Of a stretch of 64,000 bases of DNA, positions 26,087 through 35,982 are shown in pieces. The translations under genes and the position numbers were made by a program. Source of the DNA: Bog-756 sp049517675 (lineage in GTDB: Bacteria; Actinomycetota; Acidimicrobiia; Acidimicrobiales; RAAP-2); contig JBEKRV010000016.1 of the NCBI GenBank assembly GCA_049517675.1, positions 1-64,000 of the forward strand, written 5' to 3'. The notes beneath the pieces are model-generated. The model was not told where the DNA came from. It saw only the letters and a list, made by a program, of their open reading frames with translations, and made no database searches. Position 1 is the stretch's first letter, and each line of letters starts with the position of its first letter.

Positions 26087-27073
26087 ATGGCTCCTGACGG
26101 CTACACCCTGGCGGGATCCGACGTCACCATCCCCGTGATGGGCGTGGGTACCTGGGCGTGGGGCGACAAGTCCACGTGGGGCATGGGGGGCTACGACGCC
26201 GCCCTCACCCGGGACTCGATCCTCGAGGCGTGGAACGCGTCGATCGACGCCGGCGTGACGTTCTTCGACACGGCCGAGGTCTACGGGCACGGGGAGAGCG
26301 AGCGGATCATCGGCAGCCTGCTGGCCGGGGACACCACCCGGGCCGGATCGGCCGTCGTGGCCACCAAATTCATGCCGTCCCCGTGGAAGCTCAACGTCCG
26401 TGGCGCACTCCTCGCGTCCCTGCGGGCGTCGTTGGCCCGACTCGGCCTCCCCTCGGTCGACCTGTACCAGATCCACGGCCCGATCAGCCTCCGTTCCCAC
26501 GATGCGATCGCCGAGGCGCTCGCCGCCGCGCACGGCGAGGGACTGGTGAAGGCGGTCGGGGTGTCGAACTACTCGATCAAGGAGACACGGTCGATCGCCG
26601 CGGCGCTGGCCCGGCGCGGCCTACGGCTCGCCACCAACCAGATCGAGTTCTCGTTGCTCCGACGATCTCCCGAGACGGGCGGGCTGCTGGCCGCGTGCTC
26701 GGACCTCGGTGTGGTCCCGCTGGCCTACTCACCGATCGGGCAGGGTCGCCTCACCGGCAAGTACTCGGCCGGCCATCCGCCGCCCGGCAAGAGGACGTTC
26801 TCGAACCACCCGATGACGGTCGTCGACGGCATCGTCGCCGAGCTCCGCCGGATCGGCGACGGGCACGGGGGGAAGCTCCCGAGCCAGGTGGCGCTCAACT
26901 GGGTGATCACCAAGGGCGCCGTGCCGATCCCGGGTGCGAAGAACCGGCAGCAGGCCGAGGAGAACGCCGGCGCCCTCGGGTGGCAGCTGGACGGCGACGA
27001 CCTGGCCAGGCTCGACCGGGTCGCCCTCCCCGGCATCTCGACCCTGACCAGTCGGATGTGGCAACACGGTTGA
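26087..27073 (+). CDS. Aldo/keto reductase
   Basis: 328-residue NADPH-dependent TIM-barrel oxidoreductase. The catalytic tetrad is visible: Asp and Tyr in FFDTAEVYG, Lys in VVATKF and His in LYQIHGP. The cofactor end has IPGAKNRQQAEEN. The ATG at 26087 is chosen over an in-frame upstream ATG because of the leaderless promoter pattern just before it and because the extra ten residues do not fit the family. Substrate is unknown. Convergent with the Anbu-like gene. Confidence 0.9.
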   Translation: MAPDGYTLAGSDVTIPVMGVGTWAWGDKSTWGMGGYDAALTRDSILEAWNASIDAGVTFFDTAEVYGHGESERIIGSLLAGDTTRAGSAVVATKFMPSPWKLNVRGALLASLRASLARLGLPSVDLYQIHGPISLRSHDAIAEALAAAHGEGLVKAVGVSNYSIKETRSIAAALARRGLRLATNQIEFSLLRRSPETGGLLAACSDLGVVPLAYSPIGQGRLTGKYSAGHPPPGKRTFSNHPMTVVDGIVAELRRIGDGHGGKLPSQVALNWVITKGAVPIPGAKNRQQAEENAGALGWQLDGDDLARLDRVALPGISTLTSRMWQHG

Positions 27074-27080
27074 ACGGGGC

Positions 27081-27103
27081 CCGGGGACGGGCACTCCCCC
27101 CGG
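27081..27103. terminator. Hairpin between convergent aldo/keto reductase and Anbu genes
   Basis: CCGGGG and CCCCGG flank an 11-base loop in the 30-base intergenic space. Confidence 0.4.
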
Positions 27104-27844
27104 TCAGATCTCCAGATCGCCCTCCTGGATGGTCGGCAGGTCCTGGATGGCATCGTGCAGGTGCCTCGACCACGTCTCCTCGAGGCGGCTCAGAAACGGG
27201 GAGTCGGCGTTGATGCGCGCCTCGAACGGGTCGAACGAGCCGTTGCGGTAGATGACGAGGTCGTAGGGCGGACCGACCGAGAGGTTGGCGGCCGCCGTGC
27301 TGACCATCGACGTCAGGGCCACCTTGGTCGCCGTCGTGAGGTTGACCTGGGCGGCGACCGCCAGCTCGAGCGGGAACTTGCCGTACTTGCTCTCGCCGAT
27401 CTGGAGGAACGGACGGTCGTCGGAGGCCCGGATGTAGTTGCCCTCCGGGTAGACGAGCAGGATGTCCGGGTCGTCCCCCTGGACCTCGCCACCGAGCAGG
27501 AAGGTGGCGGTTCCGTCGGCGCCGGCCTGGCGGAGTGCGTCGCGGTGCCGTTCGGCCACCTCCCGGCTGAGGCGGCCGACGTACAGCGCCGCCTCGAACA
27601 GGTGGCCCACGGTAGCCAGGCTCTCGTGGGCACCGGGGTCGGTCAGGTCGTGGTCGATCCGGTCCAGGACCTCCTGGGTCGTGGCCAGGTTGCCGGCGGA
27701 CTCGAGGACGAAGATCCGGTCGGGTGCCGGTTGGAACAGGTGCACCTTCCGGTACGTGCTCACGTTGTCCACGCCCGCGTTGGTCCGCGTGTCGCCCAGG
27801 AAGATCAGTCCCTCCTCGAGTCGCATGGACAGGCAGTAGGTCAC
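27104..27844 (-). CDS. Anbu-type proteasome-like peptidase
   Basis: 246 residues matching the Anbu (ancestral beta subunit) family of Ntn hydrolases, which form stacked or lock-washer rings. The start MTYCLSMRLEEGL is characteristic; after removal of Met the N-terminal Thr1 would be the nucleophile, and Asp17 (in GDTRTNAGVD) and Lys32 (in YRKVH) fall exactly where the catalytic residues are expected. Other family blocks: ESAGNLATTQEVL, FEAALYVGRLS, YPEGNYIRAS, FLQIGESKYGK and SVGPPYDLVIY. GTG start with GAGG upstream. Family members usually neighbour transglutaminase, alpha-E and ATP-grasp genes; here the neighbours are a UBP-type zinc finger and Lon. Confidence 0.93.
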   Translation of the reverse strand: MTYCLSMRLEEGLIFLGDTRTNAGVDNVSTYRKVHLFQPAPDRIFVLESAGNLATTQEVLDRIDHDLTDPGAHESLATVGHLFEAALYVGRLSREVAERHRDALRQAGADGTATFLLGGEVQGDDPDILLVYPEGNYIRASDDRPFLQIGESKYGKFPLELAVAAQVNLTTATKVALTSMVSTAAANLSVGPPYDLVIYRNGSFDPFEARINADSPFLSRLEETWSRHLHDAIQDLPTIQEGDLEI

Positions 27845-27942
27845 GGTGTCGCACCTCGCGGGTCGGTCGCTCCGGGAGCCCGGAGCTTATGCCACCGACG
27901 ACGAGGCCCCCGGCCCCCGACGGCCCCGTCGTCCGCTCGACG

Positions 27943-28239
27943 TCAGGGGTGCGACGGCGACGGAGGTGCTCCGTCCACGTCGAACGCGACCTGGTCGACG
28001 TAGCACCACCACCAGTCCTCGCCCGGCTCGAAGGAACGGATGAGGGGATGGTCCCCGTGAGCCTCCCAGTGTCCGGTGGCATGCCGGCCGGGCGAGCTGT
28101 CGCAGCAGCCGACATGACCGCAGCTCATGCACATCCTGAGGTGGACCGACCGCTCTCCGGTACGGAGGCACTCCTCGCAGCCGGTCCCCGACGGGGGGAC
28201 GTCCGATGCTGAATCGAGATGTGAACAGGTCGTGGACAC
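27943..28239 (-). CDS. UBP-type zinc-finger protein
   Basis: 98-residue protein made almost wholly of a zf-UBP domain, the fold that in eukaryotic deubiquitinases binds the C-terminal Gly-Gly of ubiquitin. Metal ligands seen: C5, H7, C21, C24, C37, C40, C45 or C46, H53, H57, H61 or H64, and C79 in DWWWCYVD. The start is a GTG at 28239 with GGAGG six bases before it; another GTG six bases upstream would be too close to that site. The much longer open frame running against lon is a shadow. Bacterial members are common in actinobacteria; the partner bound is unknown. Confidence 0.9.
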   Translation of the reverse strand: MSTTCSHLDSASDVPPSGTGCEECLRTGERSVHLRMCMSCGHVGCCDSSPGRHATGHWEAHGDHPLIRSFEPGEDWWWCYVDQVAFDVDGAPPSPSHP

Positions 28240-28371
28240 GGACACCCTCCCCTCCCAGTCTACCGGGGTCCGCACCGATCCGGACCGGACGGGGACAGGG
28301 CACCGGACCGGGGAATGTTTCGCGGGACCCGGTGTTGGAACGTGACCACCGCCGCGGATCCCGGAGGATCG

Positions 28372-30735
<2,364 letters not shown>

Positions 30736-30738
30736 CCA

Positions 30739-30771
30739 CGCCCGCCGGGGTATCGGCGAGACTGGCGGGCG
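30739..30771 (+). terminator. Hairpin after lon
   Basis: CGCCCGCC and GGCGGGCG form a perfect 8-bp stem around a 17-base loop, just after the lon stop and before the next ribosome binding site. Confidence 0.5.
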
Positions 30772-30791
30772 AGCGACCGAGGAGGTCATCC

Positions 30792-31298
30792 ATGAACAGC
30801 GCCGACGTACTGATGGATGCATTCGAGCGGATCCGGGACACGGTGCACCCCGCCGTCAACGGGCTCACCGCAGCCGAGCTCGCCTACCGGCCCGGCGAGG
30901 AGTCCAACTCGATCGCCTGGCTGGTCTGGCACCTCACCCGGATCCAGGACGATCACGTCGCCGCCATGCGCGGCGCCGAGCAGCTGTGGACGGCGGGTGG
31001 GTGGGTCGGGCGGTTCTCGCTCCCCCTGGATCCGTGGGACACCGGCTACGGCCACGACGCCGCCGCGGTGGCGACCGTGACGGGCGAGGCCGCGCTGTTG
31101 CTCGGCTACTTCGAGGAGGTGCACCGGGCGACGGTCGGTTACGTCGCATCGCTCACCGACGCCGACCTCGACCGGGTGGTGGACCGGAACTGGGATCCGC
31201 CGGTGACCGCCGGTGTCCGGCTGGTGAGCGTGATCGCCGACGATCTCCAGCACGCGGGCCAGGCCGCCTACGTCCGGGGGATCCTCCCGGAGCGGTAG
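30792..31298 (+). CDS. DinB/DUF664-family protein
   Basis: 168-residue four-helix-bundle protein of the DinB superfamily, whose actinobacterial members are often thiol (mycothiol or bacillithiol) S-transferases with a metal held by three His. Candidate ligands here are the His in WLVWHLTRIQDDH and in DDLQHAGQAAY. A strong ribosome binding site GAGGAGG lies seven bases before the ATG. The actual substrate is not known. It lies between lon and a GGDEF-EAL gene on the same strand but hairpins separate it from both. Confidence 0.85.
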   Translation: MNSADVLMDAFERIRDTVHPAVNGLTAAELAYRPGEESNSIAWLVWHLTRIQDDHVAAMRGAEQLWTAGGWVGRFSLPLDPWDTGYGHDAAAVATVTGEAALLLGYFEEVHRATVGYVASLTDADLDRVVDRNWDPPVTAGVRLVSVIADDLQHAGQAAYVRGILPER

Positions 31299-31299
31299 C

Positions 31300-31313
31300 C
31301 GTCCCCGGGGACG
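31300..31313 (+). terminator. Palindromic hairpin after the DinB-like gene
   Basis: CGTCCCCGGGGACG is a 14-base perfect palindrome immediately after the stop codon. Confidence 0.35.
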
Positions 31314-31386
31314 ACCGCCGGCCCCGCATCTGCACGGTGGTTCAAGTTGCCGCCCGTTCGCGCCGAAAAGCACATACCACGGAACC

Positions 31387-33723
31387 GTGGACCGGCGCGA
31401 CGGGGGAGAGATGCCCGACAAGGCGAGCTTCCGACACACTGACGATGTGGACCCGGTACCGGACGCCCCTCCGGCCGACCCGTCGCGGCGTCGCCTGGAC
31501 CCGACGAGCCTGGGCTATCTGATCGGACCGATCGCCTTCGTCGCCGTCCTGGTGCTCATGCGCTTCCACTTCGTCGTCCACGAATCGGTCTGGATCTGGC
31601 TCGGCATCTTCATTGCCATCCCGGTCACCAATCTGTACGTGGACCATCTCCACTCGACCCATCCGTCCACCATCTCGTTCCACCTCCGCCTGGCCACCCA
31701 GATCGCCTCGGTCACCGCGGTGATCTACCTGACCGGCTGGGGACCCGTCCTGTGGGGGGCGTACGCCTTCGTGGCCCTCGAGGTCATCGCCCAGAGCGGC
31801 TCCTGGGCGTGGCGGCCGGTGGCCCTCTGGAGTCTGTCGGCCATGGCGATCGGCGAGCTGTTCATCTGGCTGGGCTGGTTCCCGTGCACCCTCTCCTTCG
31901 CCCGGGCGACGGCCATCACCCTCATGGGTGTGTTCGTCCTGGCGTTCGTGATCCGCATGGCCGGAGCCATCATCGAGCAGAAGGAGGGGGCGGAGGTCGC
32001 CGTCCGACTGAGCGAGGACCGGTTCCGGTCGCTGATCCAGAATTCGTCCGACGTCACGATGATCATCGGCCCGGACGGGATGTACCGCTACCTCTCGCCG
32101 GCCGTCGCGGAACTCCTCGGTTACGAGCCCGGTGCGCTCGTCGGCACCGAAGCCACCAGCTACGTCCATCCGGACGACGCCGACGTGGTGCGCCGGCGCC
32201 TCGGTCCGGAATTCCAGGCCTCGTCGGACACCGCCGTACTCGAATTCCGCATGATCCGTGCGGACGGCACCCCGCGGGACGTCGAGGCCGTGGTCTCGAA
32301 CCAGATCGAACGTCCGGCGGTCGGCGGCTACGTCGCCAATGTCCGGGACGTGACGGAGCGGAAGAAGTTCGAGGACCTGCTCTCGCACCGTGCGCTCCAC
32401 GATCCGCTGACCGGGTTGGCCAACCGGCAGCTCATCCTCGATCGGACCGACCGGATGCTCGCCCGGGCCCGACGCGACGGCCAACCGGTGGCCGCGCTCT
32501 TCGTCGACCTCGACAACTTCAAGGACGCCAACGACTCGTTGGGGCACGAGGCTGGGGACCGCCTGCTCCAGTCGGTGGCCAGCCGGTTCGTCGGACTGCT
32601 CCGGACGAGCGACACCGTCGGCCGCCTCGGTGGTGACGAATTCGTGATCCTGGCCGAGGGCGTGTCCCTGGCCGACGGACCGAAGTCGATCGCCGAGCGC
32701 ATCCGCCATGTCCTGCGTGCCCCCTTCTTCATCGAGGGGTTCGAGAACATCCCGATCACGGTCACCGCCAGCATCGGCATCGCCGTCGGGGACCGTCAGT
32801 GCGCACAGGATCTCCTGCGTGACGCGGACATCGCGCTGTACCGGGCCAAGGGCGCGGGGCGCGACCAGTTCGTCGTGTTCCAGGAAGCCATGCACGTGGC
32901 GGCCAGCGACCGTCTCACCCTACGGACCGAGCTCGACTCGGCCCTGGCCTCCCGGGAATTCCGGCTCCTGTACCAGCCCATCTTCGACCTCGAAGAGATG
33001 CAGATGCGCGGTGTCGAGGCGCTCATCCGCTGGCAGCACCCGACGAAGGGGATCCTGACGCCGGACCGGTTCATCCACGTGCTCGAGGACAGCGGTGACA
33101 TCGTGGACGTCGGTCGATGGGTCCTGGACGAGGCATGCCGGCAGCTCGCGGTCTGGCAGTCGGTCGGGCAGGACCTCACCATGTCCGTCAACGTCTCGAT
33201 GCGCCAGCTCGACTCGAACGAGTTCGTCGGCCACGTCCGCAGCGCGCTCGACACCTACGGCCTCGACCCGACCTCGCTCATCATCGAGATCACCGAGTCC
33301 GTCCTCATGAAGGACGCCAACGCCACCGTCTCCCGTCTCCACCGTCTGAAGGACCTCGGCGTGAAGCTGGCCATCGACGACTTCGGGACGGGGTACTCGT
33401 CGCTGGCCTACCTCCGCCAGTTCCCGGTCGACGTGTTGAAGATCGACCGGAGTTTCGTGTCGGAGATGAGCGGCTCGCCCGACGCGGCGGCGCTGATCCA
33501 CACCCTGGTCGAGCTCGGGCACACCCTTGGCCTCGTCACCCTGGCCGAGGGGATCGAGCAGCCGAGCCAGATCGAGGGGCTCCGGAGCGAGCGGTGCCAG
33601 CACGGGCAGGGCTTCCTGTTCTCCCGTCCGGTCATCGCCTCCGAGATCGAGAAGCTCTTCGTCCGCATCGATCCCGACGGCGCGCTGCTCGCCAGCGGGG
33701 CACCGCCGGCCCCCGGACAGTAG
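31387..33723 (+). CDS. Membrane PAS-GGDEF-EAL cyclic-di-GMP protein (paralogue 2)
   Basis: 778 residues with the same order as the protein at 14354-16687: about five membrane helices, PAS, GGDEF (RLGGDEF near residue 414, RTSD inhibitory site) and EAL (EAL near 543, DDFGTGYSSL). All signature residues for synthesis and hydrolysis of cyclic di-GMP are intact. Many stretches are identical between the two, for example TVIYLTGWGPVLWGA-like sequence in the membrane part and LMKDANATVSRL in the EAL domain. The start may be the GTG at 31387 or the ATG at 31411, the latter having GGGGGAG two bases before it. Confidence 0.92.
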   Translation: MDRRDGGEMPDKASFRHTDDVDPVPDAPPADPSRRRLDPTSLGYLIGPIAFVAVLVLMRFHFVVHESVWIWLGIFIAIPVTNLYVDHLHSTHPSTISFHLRLATQIASVTAVIYLTGWGPVLWGAYAFVALEVIAQSGSWAWRPVALWSLSAMAIGELFIWLGWFPCTLSFARATAITLMGVFVLAFVIRMAGAIIEQKEGAEVAVRLSEDRFRSLIQNSSDVTMIIGPDGMYRYLSPAVAELLGYEPGALVGTEATSYVHPDDADVVRRRLGPEFQASSDTAVLEFRMIRADGTPRDVEAVVSNQIERPAVGGYVANVRDVTERKKFEDLLSHRALHDPLTGLANRQLILDRTDRMLARARRDGQPVAALFVDLDNFKDANDSLGHEAGDRLLQSVASRFVGLLRTSDTVGRLGGDEFVILAEGVSLADGPKSIAERIRHVLRAPFFIEGFENIPITVTASIGIAVGDRQCAQDLLRDADIALYRAKGAGRDQFVVFQEAMHVAASDRLTLRTELDSALASREFRLLYQPIFDLEEMQMRGVEALIRWQHPTKGILTPDRFIHVLEDSGDIVDVGRWVLDEACRQLAVWQSVGQDLTMSVNVSMRQLDSNEFVGHVRSALDTYGLDPTSLIIEITESVLMKDANATVSRLHRLKDLGVKLAIDDFGTGYSSLAYLRQFPVDVLKIDRSFVSEMSGSPDAAALIHTLVELGHTLGLVTLAEGIEQPSQIEGLRSERCQHGQGFLFSRPVIASEIEKLFVRIDPDGALLASGAPPAPGQ

Positions 33724-33755
33724 CGCCGGCCGCCGGCCGCCGGCCGCCGGCCCGT
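33724..33755. repeat. CCGGCCG tandem repeat
   Basis: About four copies of a 7-base unit (CGCCGGC/CGGCCGC register) lie directly after the GGDEF-EAL stop. It can fold on itself in either strand and may act as a terminator, or be a slippage-prone simple repeat. Confidence 0.5.
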
Positions 33756-33762
33756 CCCGGCG

Positions 33763-33768
33763 TAGGGT
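33763..33768 (+). promoter_or_regulatory. -10 element of the prenyltransferase gene
   Basis: TAGGGT ends five bases before the GTG at 33774. Together with the lack of a good ribosome binding site it suggests a leaderless message. Confidence 0.4.
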
Positions 33769-33773
33769 GGCCC

Positions 33774-34637
33774 GTGGCTCCGGAACGCCCGCCGCAGACG
33801 GCGTACGACCGACGACGGTTCCTCGGACTGGTCCGGGCCTGCCACTTCCAGCCGACGCTGGCGGTGACGACCATGACCACCGCCCTGGCAGCCCTGGCGG
33901 GCCGTGGGACGAGGGGCTGCGTGGTGGTCGCGCTCGCCGTGCTGGCCGGGCAGCTCTCCACCGGCTGGAGCAACGACTGGTTCGACGCCGGACGCGACCT
34001 CGCCGTAGGTCGGACGGACAAGCCCGTCGTGTCCGGCGACGTGAGCGTCGCCACCCTGCGCCTGGCGGCCTGCAGCGCCCTGGTCGCAGCCGTCCCGCTG
34101 TCGCTGCTCTCCGGATGGCGGGCCGCCACCGTCCACCTGGTGGCCATCGGATCGGCATGGGCCTACAACCTGGGCCTCAAAGCCACCCTCGCCAGCCCCC
34201 TCCCCTACGCCGTGTCCTTCGGCCTCCTCCCGGCATTCGTGACCCTCGGACTACCGACCCATCCCTGGCCGCGGCCGGAGATGATGCTGGCCACCGCCCT
34301 GTTGGGCGTCGGCGCCCACTTCGTCAACACCCTGGCCGACCGGGAGGACGACGCCCGGTCCGGGATCACCGGGCTCCCGCAGCGCATGTCCGCCCGGGCC
34401 GCACTCCTGTGCGGGGTGGTCCTGCTCGCGTCCTGTGCGTTCACCATCTGGGTCATCGGCGGCAGCGCCAGGGCGGCGCAGACGGTACTGCTGTGCGCCT
34501 CCCTCGGAGCCGCCGCCATGGTGGTGGTCACCACGATGCGGTCCAAGCCACGTACCGCGTGGTCCTGGACGCTGGTCACCGTGCTCGGGTGCCTGGCGAT
34601 GTTCGCCGTCTCGCGGCCGTCCCTGGTGTCCGGCTGA
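33774..34637 (+). CDS. UbiA-family prenyltransferase
   Basis: 287-residue integral membrane protein with about eight or nine helices, of the UbiA superfamily that joins a prenyl diphosphate to a ring or lipid acceptor. The two Asp-rich, Mg-binding motifs are seen: NDWFDAGRD in the first half and NTLADREDDARSG in the second. The region between them, VGRTDKPVVSGDVS, fits the family. The acceptor is unknown; candidates are menaquinone, chlorophyll-type, carotenoid or archaeal-type lipid pathways. The GTG start gives a short cytoplasmic N-terminus. It converges with the mycothiol-isomerase-type gene. Confidence 0.87.
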   Translation: MAPERPPQTAYDRRRFLGLVRACHFQPTLAVTTMTTALAALAGRGTRGCVVVALAVLAGQLSTGWSNDWFDAGRDLAVGRTDKPVVSGDVSVATLRLAACSALVAAVPLSLLSGWRAATVHLVAIGSAWAYNLGLKATLASPLPYAVSFGLLPAFVTLGLPTHPWPRPEMMLATALLGVGAHFVNTLADREDDARSGITGLPQRMSARAALLCGVVLLASCAFTIWVIGGSARAAQTVLLCASLGAAAMVVVTTMRSKPRTAWSWTLVTVLGCLAMFAVSRPSLVSG

Positions 34638-34639
34638 CG

Positions 34640-34652
34640 GGCAGCGGCTGCC
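34640..34652. terminator. Short hairpin between convergent genes
   Basis: GGCAG-CGG-CTGCC occupies the 21-base gap between the prenyltransferase and the next minus-strand gene. Confidence 0.35.
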
Positions 34653-34658
34653 GCCCGC

Positions 34659-35414
34659 TCACGCGCCGGGGAAGACCGCCCGGAGCTCGTCGAGATCGGC
34701 CGACCCGCTGGTGGGCGGGGTGTGCCCGGGGTCGAGCCGTCCGTAGACGAGGCGGACGAACGCCTCGGCGGGCAGTCGGAGGTCGGGCGCGTCCACGGAT
34801 TCGCTGGCGGACAGCGCCACCTCGTCGGGCCCCAGTACCACGGCGATCGTCCGCTCGGGCCCCGTCGTCGCCACCATGATCGTGCGGGCCCGGTCGAGCG
34901 GCCTCCCGGTGAACCGGGCGAACATCTGCAGGTTGTCGACGATGCAGTCGACCGCCTCCGGCGCCACCGTCGCCGCCGGGTCGAAGGTGACCTCGATGTC
35001 CCACAGGTGCAGCGCGTGCTCGTTCAGCCGGAGACCCACGAAACCGTCCAGGTCGAAGGTCATCGGACCCATGGCGAAGCGGAACCTGTCCCGCTCGGCA
35101 CCGGTGAGCCCGAGGAGCCGGTCGAGCAGGTCCCGATCCGAGACCAGGGCGTCGGCGGCCTGGGCCTCCGGGGACTTGCCGTTCCACACGTCCCACACCG
35201 CCTGGGCCGCGTCGTCCGGCGTCTCCACCCCGGCCAGGGTGTCGTCGAGCCGTCGACGGAGGATCACGGCTCCGGACCCCAGATGGGACAGGACATCGGC
35301 GACCGTCCACTCGGTCGGGTAGGCCGGATCGCCGAGACGGGCCGGATCGAGTCCGTCCACCACGGCGTGCAGCCGGTCGACGGAGTTGCGGAGTGCCTCG
35401 AGTCGATCCGTCAT
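34659..35414 (-). CDS. Maleylpyruvate-isomerase-family, mycothiol-dependent-type protein
   Basis: 251 residues in the actinobacterial group related to mycothiol-dependent maleylpyruvate isomerase (TIGR03083-like). The N-terminal DinB-type four-helix bundle shows LHAVVDGLDPARL, PTEWTVADVLSHLGSG and LRLNEHALHLWDIEV with the expected His residues for metal; the C-terminal part resembles an SCP2-like or MDMPI C-terminal domain, with RLPAEAFVRLVYGRL. GGAAGGA precedes the ATG at 35414. The substrate cannot be assigned. It is one of two DinB-fold proteins in the window. Confidence 0.84.
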   Translation of the reverse strand: MTDRLEALRNSVDRLHAVVDGLDPARLGDPAYPTEWTVADVLSHLGSGAVILRRRLDDTLAGVETPDDAAQAVWDVWNGKSPEAQAADALVSDRDLLDRLLGLTGAERDRFRFAMGPMTFDLDGFVGLRLNEHALHLWDIEVTFDPAATVAPEAVDCIVDNLQMFARFTGRPLDRARTIMVATTGPERTIAVVLGPDEVALSASESVDAPDLRLPAEAFVRLVYGRLDPGHTPPTSGSADLDELRAVFPGA

Positions 35415-35576
35415 CCTGGTCCTTCCGTCGTCCCCGGTCGTAGCGCGGCTGTCGCGCCCGGCCGCTTGCAGAGTACCGCCGCATTCCGGACGCGGGGCGA
35501 CCGCGGCGGCCCGATACCGCGCGGATCGGGACCTTCTCCTCTTCATCGGACGCGGCCCGATCCCTATGCTCGCCGT
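35415..35576. other. Intergenic region with repeated CGGCCCGAT motif
   Basis: This part of a 500-base gene-free stretch separates the minus-strand isomerase gene from the RNA-like element. GCGGCCCGAT occurs twice, and CCCGAT (35510-35515) with ATCGGG (35525-35530) forms a 6-bp inverted repeat that may be an operator for the minus-strand gene. TATGCT at 35565-35570 with TTCATC 17 bases before it is a candidate promoter for the plus strand. Confidence 0.35.
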
Positions 35577-35610
35577 TGAAGGATCCACCAGGATCCGGAA
35601 GGAGCTGCCT

Positions 35611-35640
35611 ATGCGAAGACGCAGAGGTTGCCCGTTCTGA
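35611..35640 (+). CDS. Nine-residue Arg-rich mini-ORF in the structured region
   Basis: ATG at 35611 is preceded by GGAAGGAG with six bases between, the strongest ribosome binding site in this region. It encodes MRRRRGCPF and uses CGA, AGA, CGC, AGA for four consecutive Arg; AGA is rare in this GC-rich genome. The stop codon sits in the loop of a perfect hairpin (35632-35646). These are features of a regulatory leader peptide, but the ATG region itself also folds as a hairpin, so it could be RNA structure only. Confidence 0.3.
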   Translation: MRRRRGCPF

Positions 35641-35799
35641 GAACGGACGGCGAGGGATCGACGGGGTAGTCGGCCGTAGGCCCAGGATGGCCGAGTGCAG
35701 ATCGTCCGCCACGGCGGACCCTGCGAGGACAGGAACGTAAGGAGTTCCCTGGTTGCCACTCCCCACCGCAGCCCGCTCTCGGAGTACAACAAGAGCCGA

Positions 35800-35833
35800 G
35801 CGCCCGATCCCCGCCGATCTGTGGGACGGGCGC
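35800..35833 (+). terminator. Long hairpin ending the structured region
   Basis: GCGCCCG pairs with CGGGCGC and, after a one-base bulge, TCCC pairs with GGGA around an 11-base loop. No T tract follows. Confidence 0.4.
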
Positions 35834-35901
35834 CCGCTCGCGTCCGGACCCGGGTCGGGTGCGTCCGCGCCGCGGTCCGGGCGCCCTGCACCGGTGTTGG
35901 C

Positions 35902-35907
35902 TACCGT
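35902..35907 (+). promoter_or_regulatory. -10 element of the leaderless leader ORF upstream of the SDR gene
   Basis: TACCGT is followed by six bases (GCTCCC) and an ATG at 35914, the same layout as at 26075-26087. The -35 region is weak. Confidence 0.4.
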
Positions 35908-35913
35908 GCTCCC

Positions 35914-35982
35914 ATGGGTGCACCCGAGGTCGCTCGACGGACACGACGGCCCGGTCCCGCGTACCGGGACGGCTGGACCTGA
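35914..35982 (+). CDS. Possible 22-residue leaderless leader peptide coupled to the SDR gene
   Basis: An ATG placed six bases after a TACCGT box opens a 22-codon frame ending in a TGA that overlaps the SDR start by one base (TGATG at 35980-35984). The SDR gene has no ribosome binding site of its own, so ribosomes finishing this short frame could restart on it. The peptide (MGAPEVARRTRRPGPAYRDG, then WT) has no known function. Alternatively the message simply has a short untranslated leader. Confidence 0.35.
   Translation: MGAPEVARRTRRPGPAYRDGWT

Larger units (their letters stand above)
35577..35833 (+). ncRNA. Unidentified structured RNA or leader, with an internal mini-ORF
   Basis: No protein-coding frame here is convincing, yet the plus strand is packed with local hairpins: GGATCC-ACCA-GGATCC (35581-35596), TGCG-AAGA-CGCA (35612-35623), CCGTTC-TGA-GAACGG (35632-35646), GTCCGCC/GGCGGAC (35704-35719), GGAAC/GTTCC (35732-35748) and a long final hairpin with GCGCCCG/CGGGCGC plus TCCC/GGGA (35800-35833). 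A likely -10 box TATGCT lies at 35565. This looks like a non-coding RNA or a cis-acting leader of about 260 bases. I cannot match it to a known class by eye; boundaries are estimates. Confidence 0.35.
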
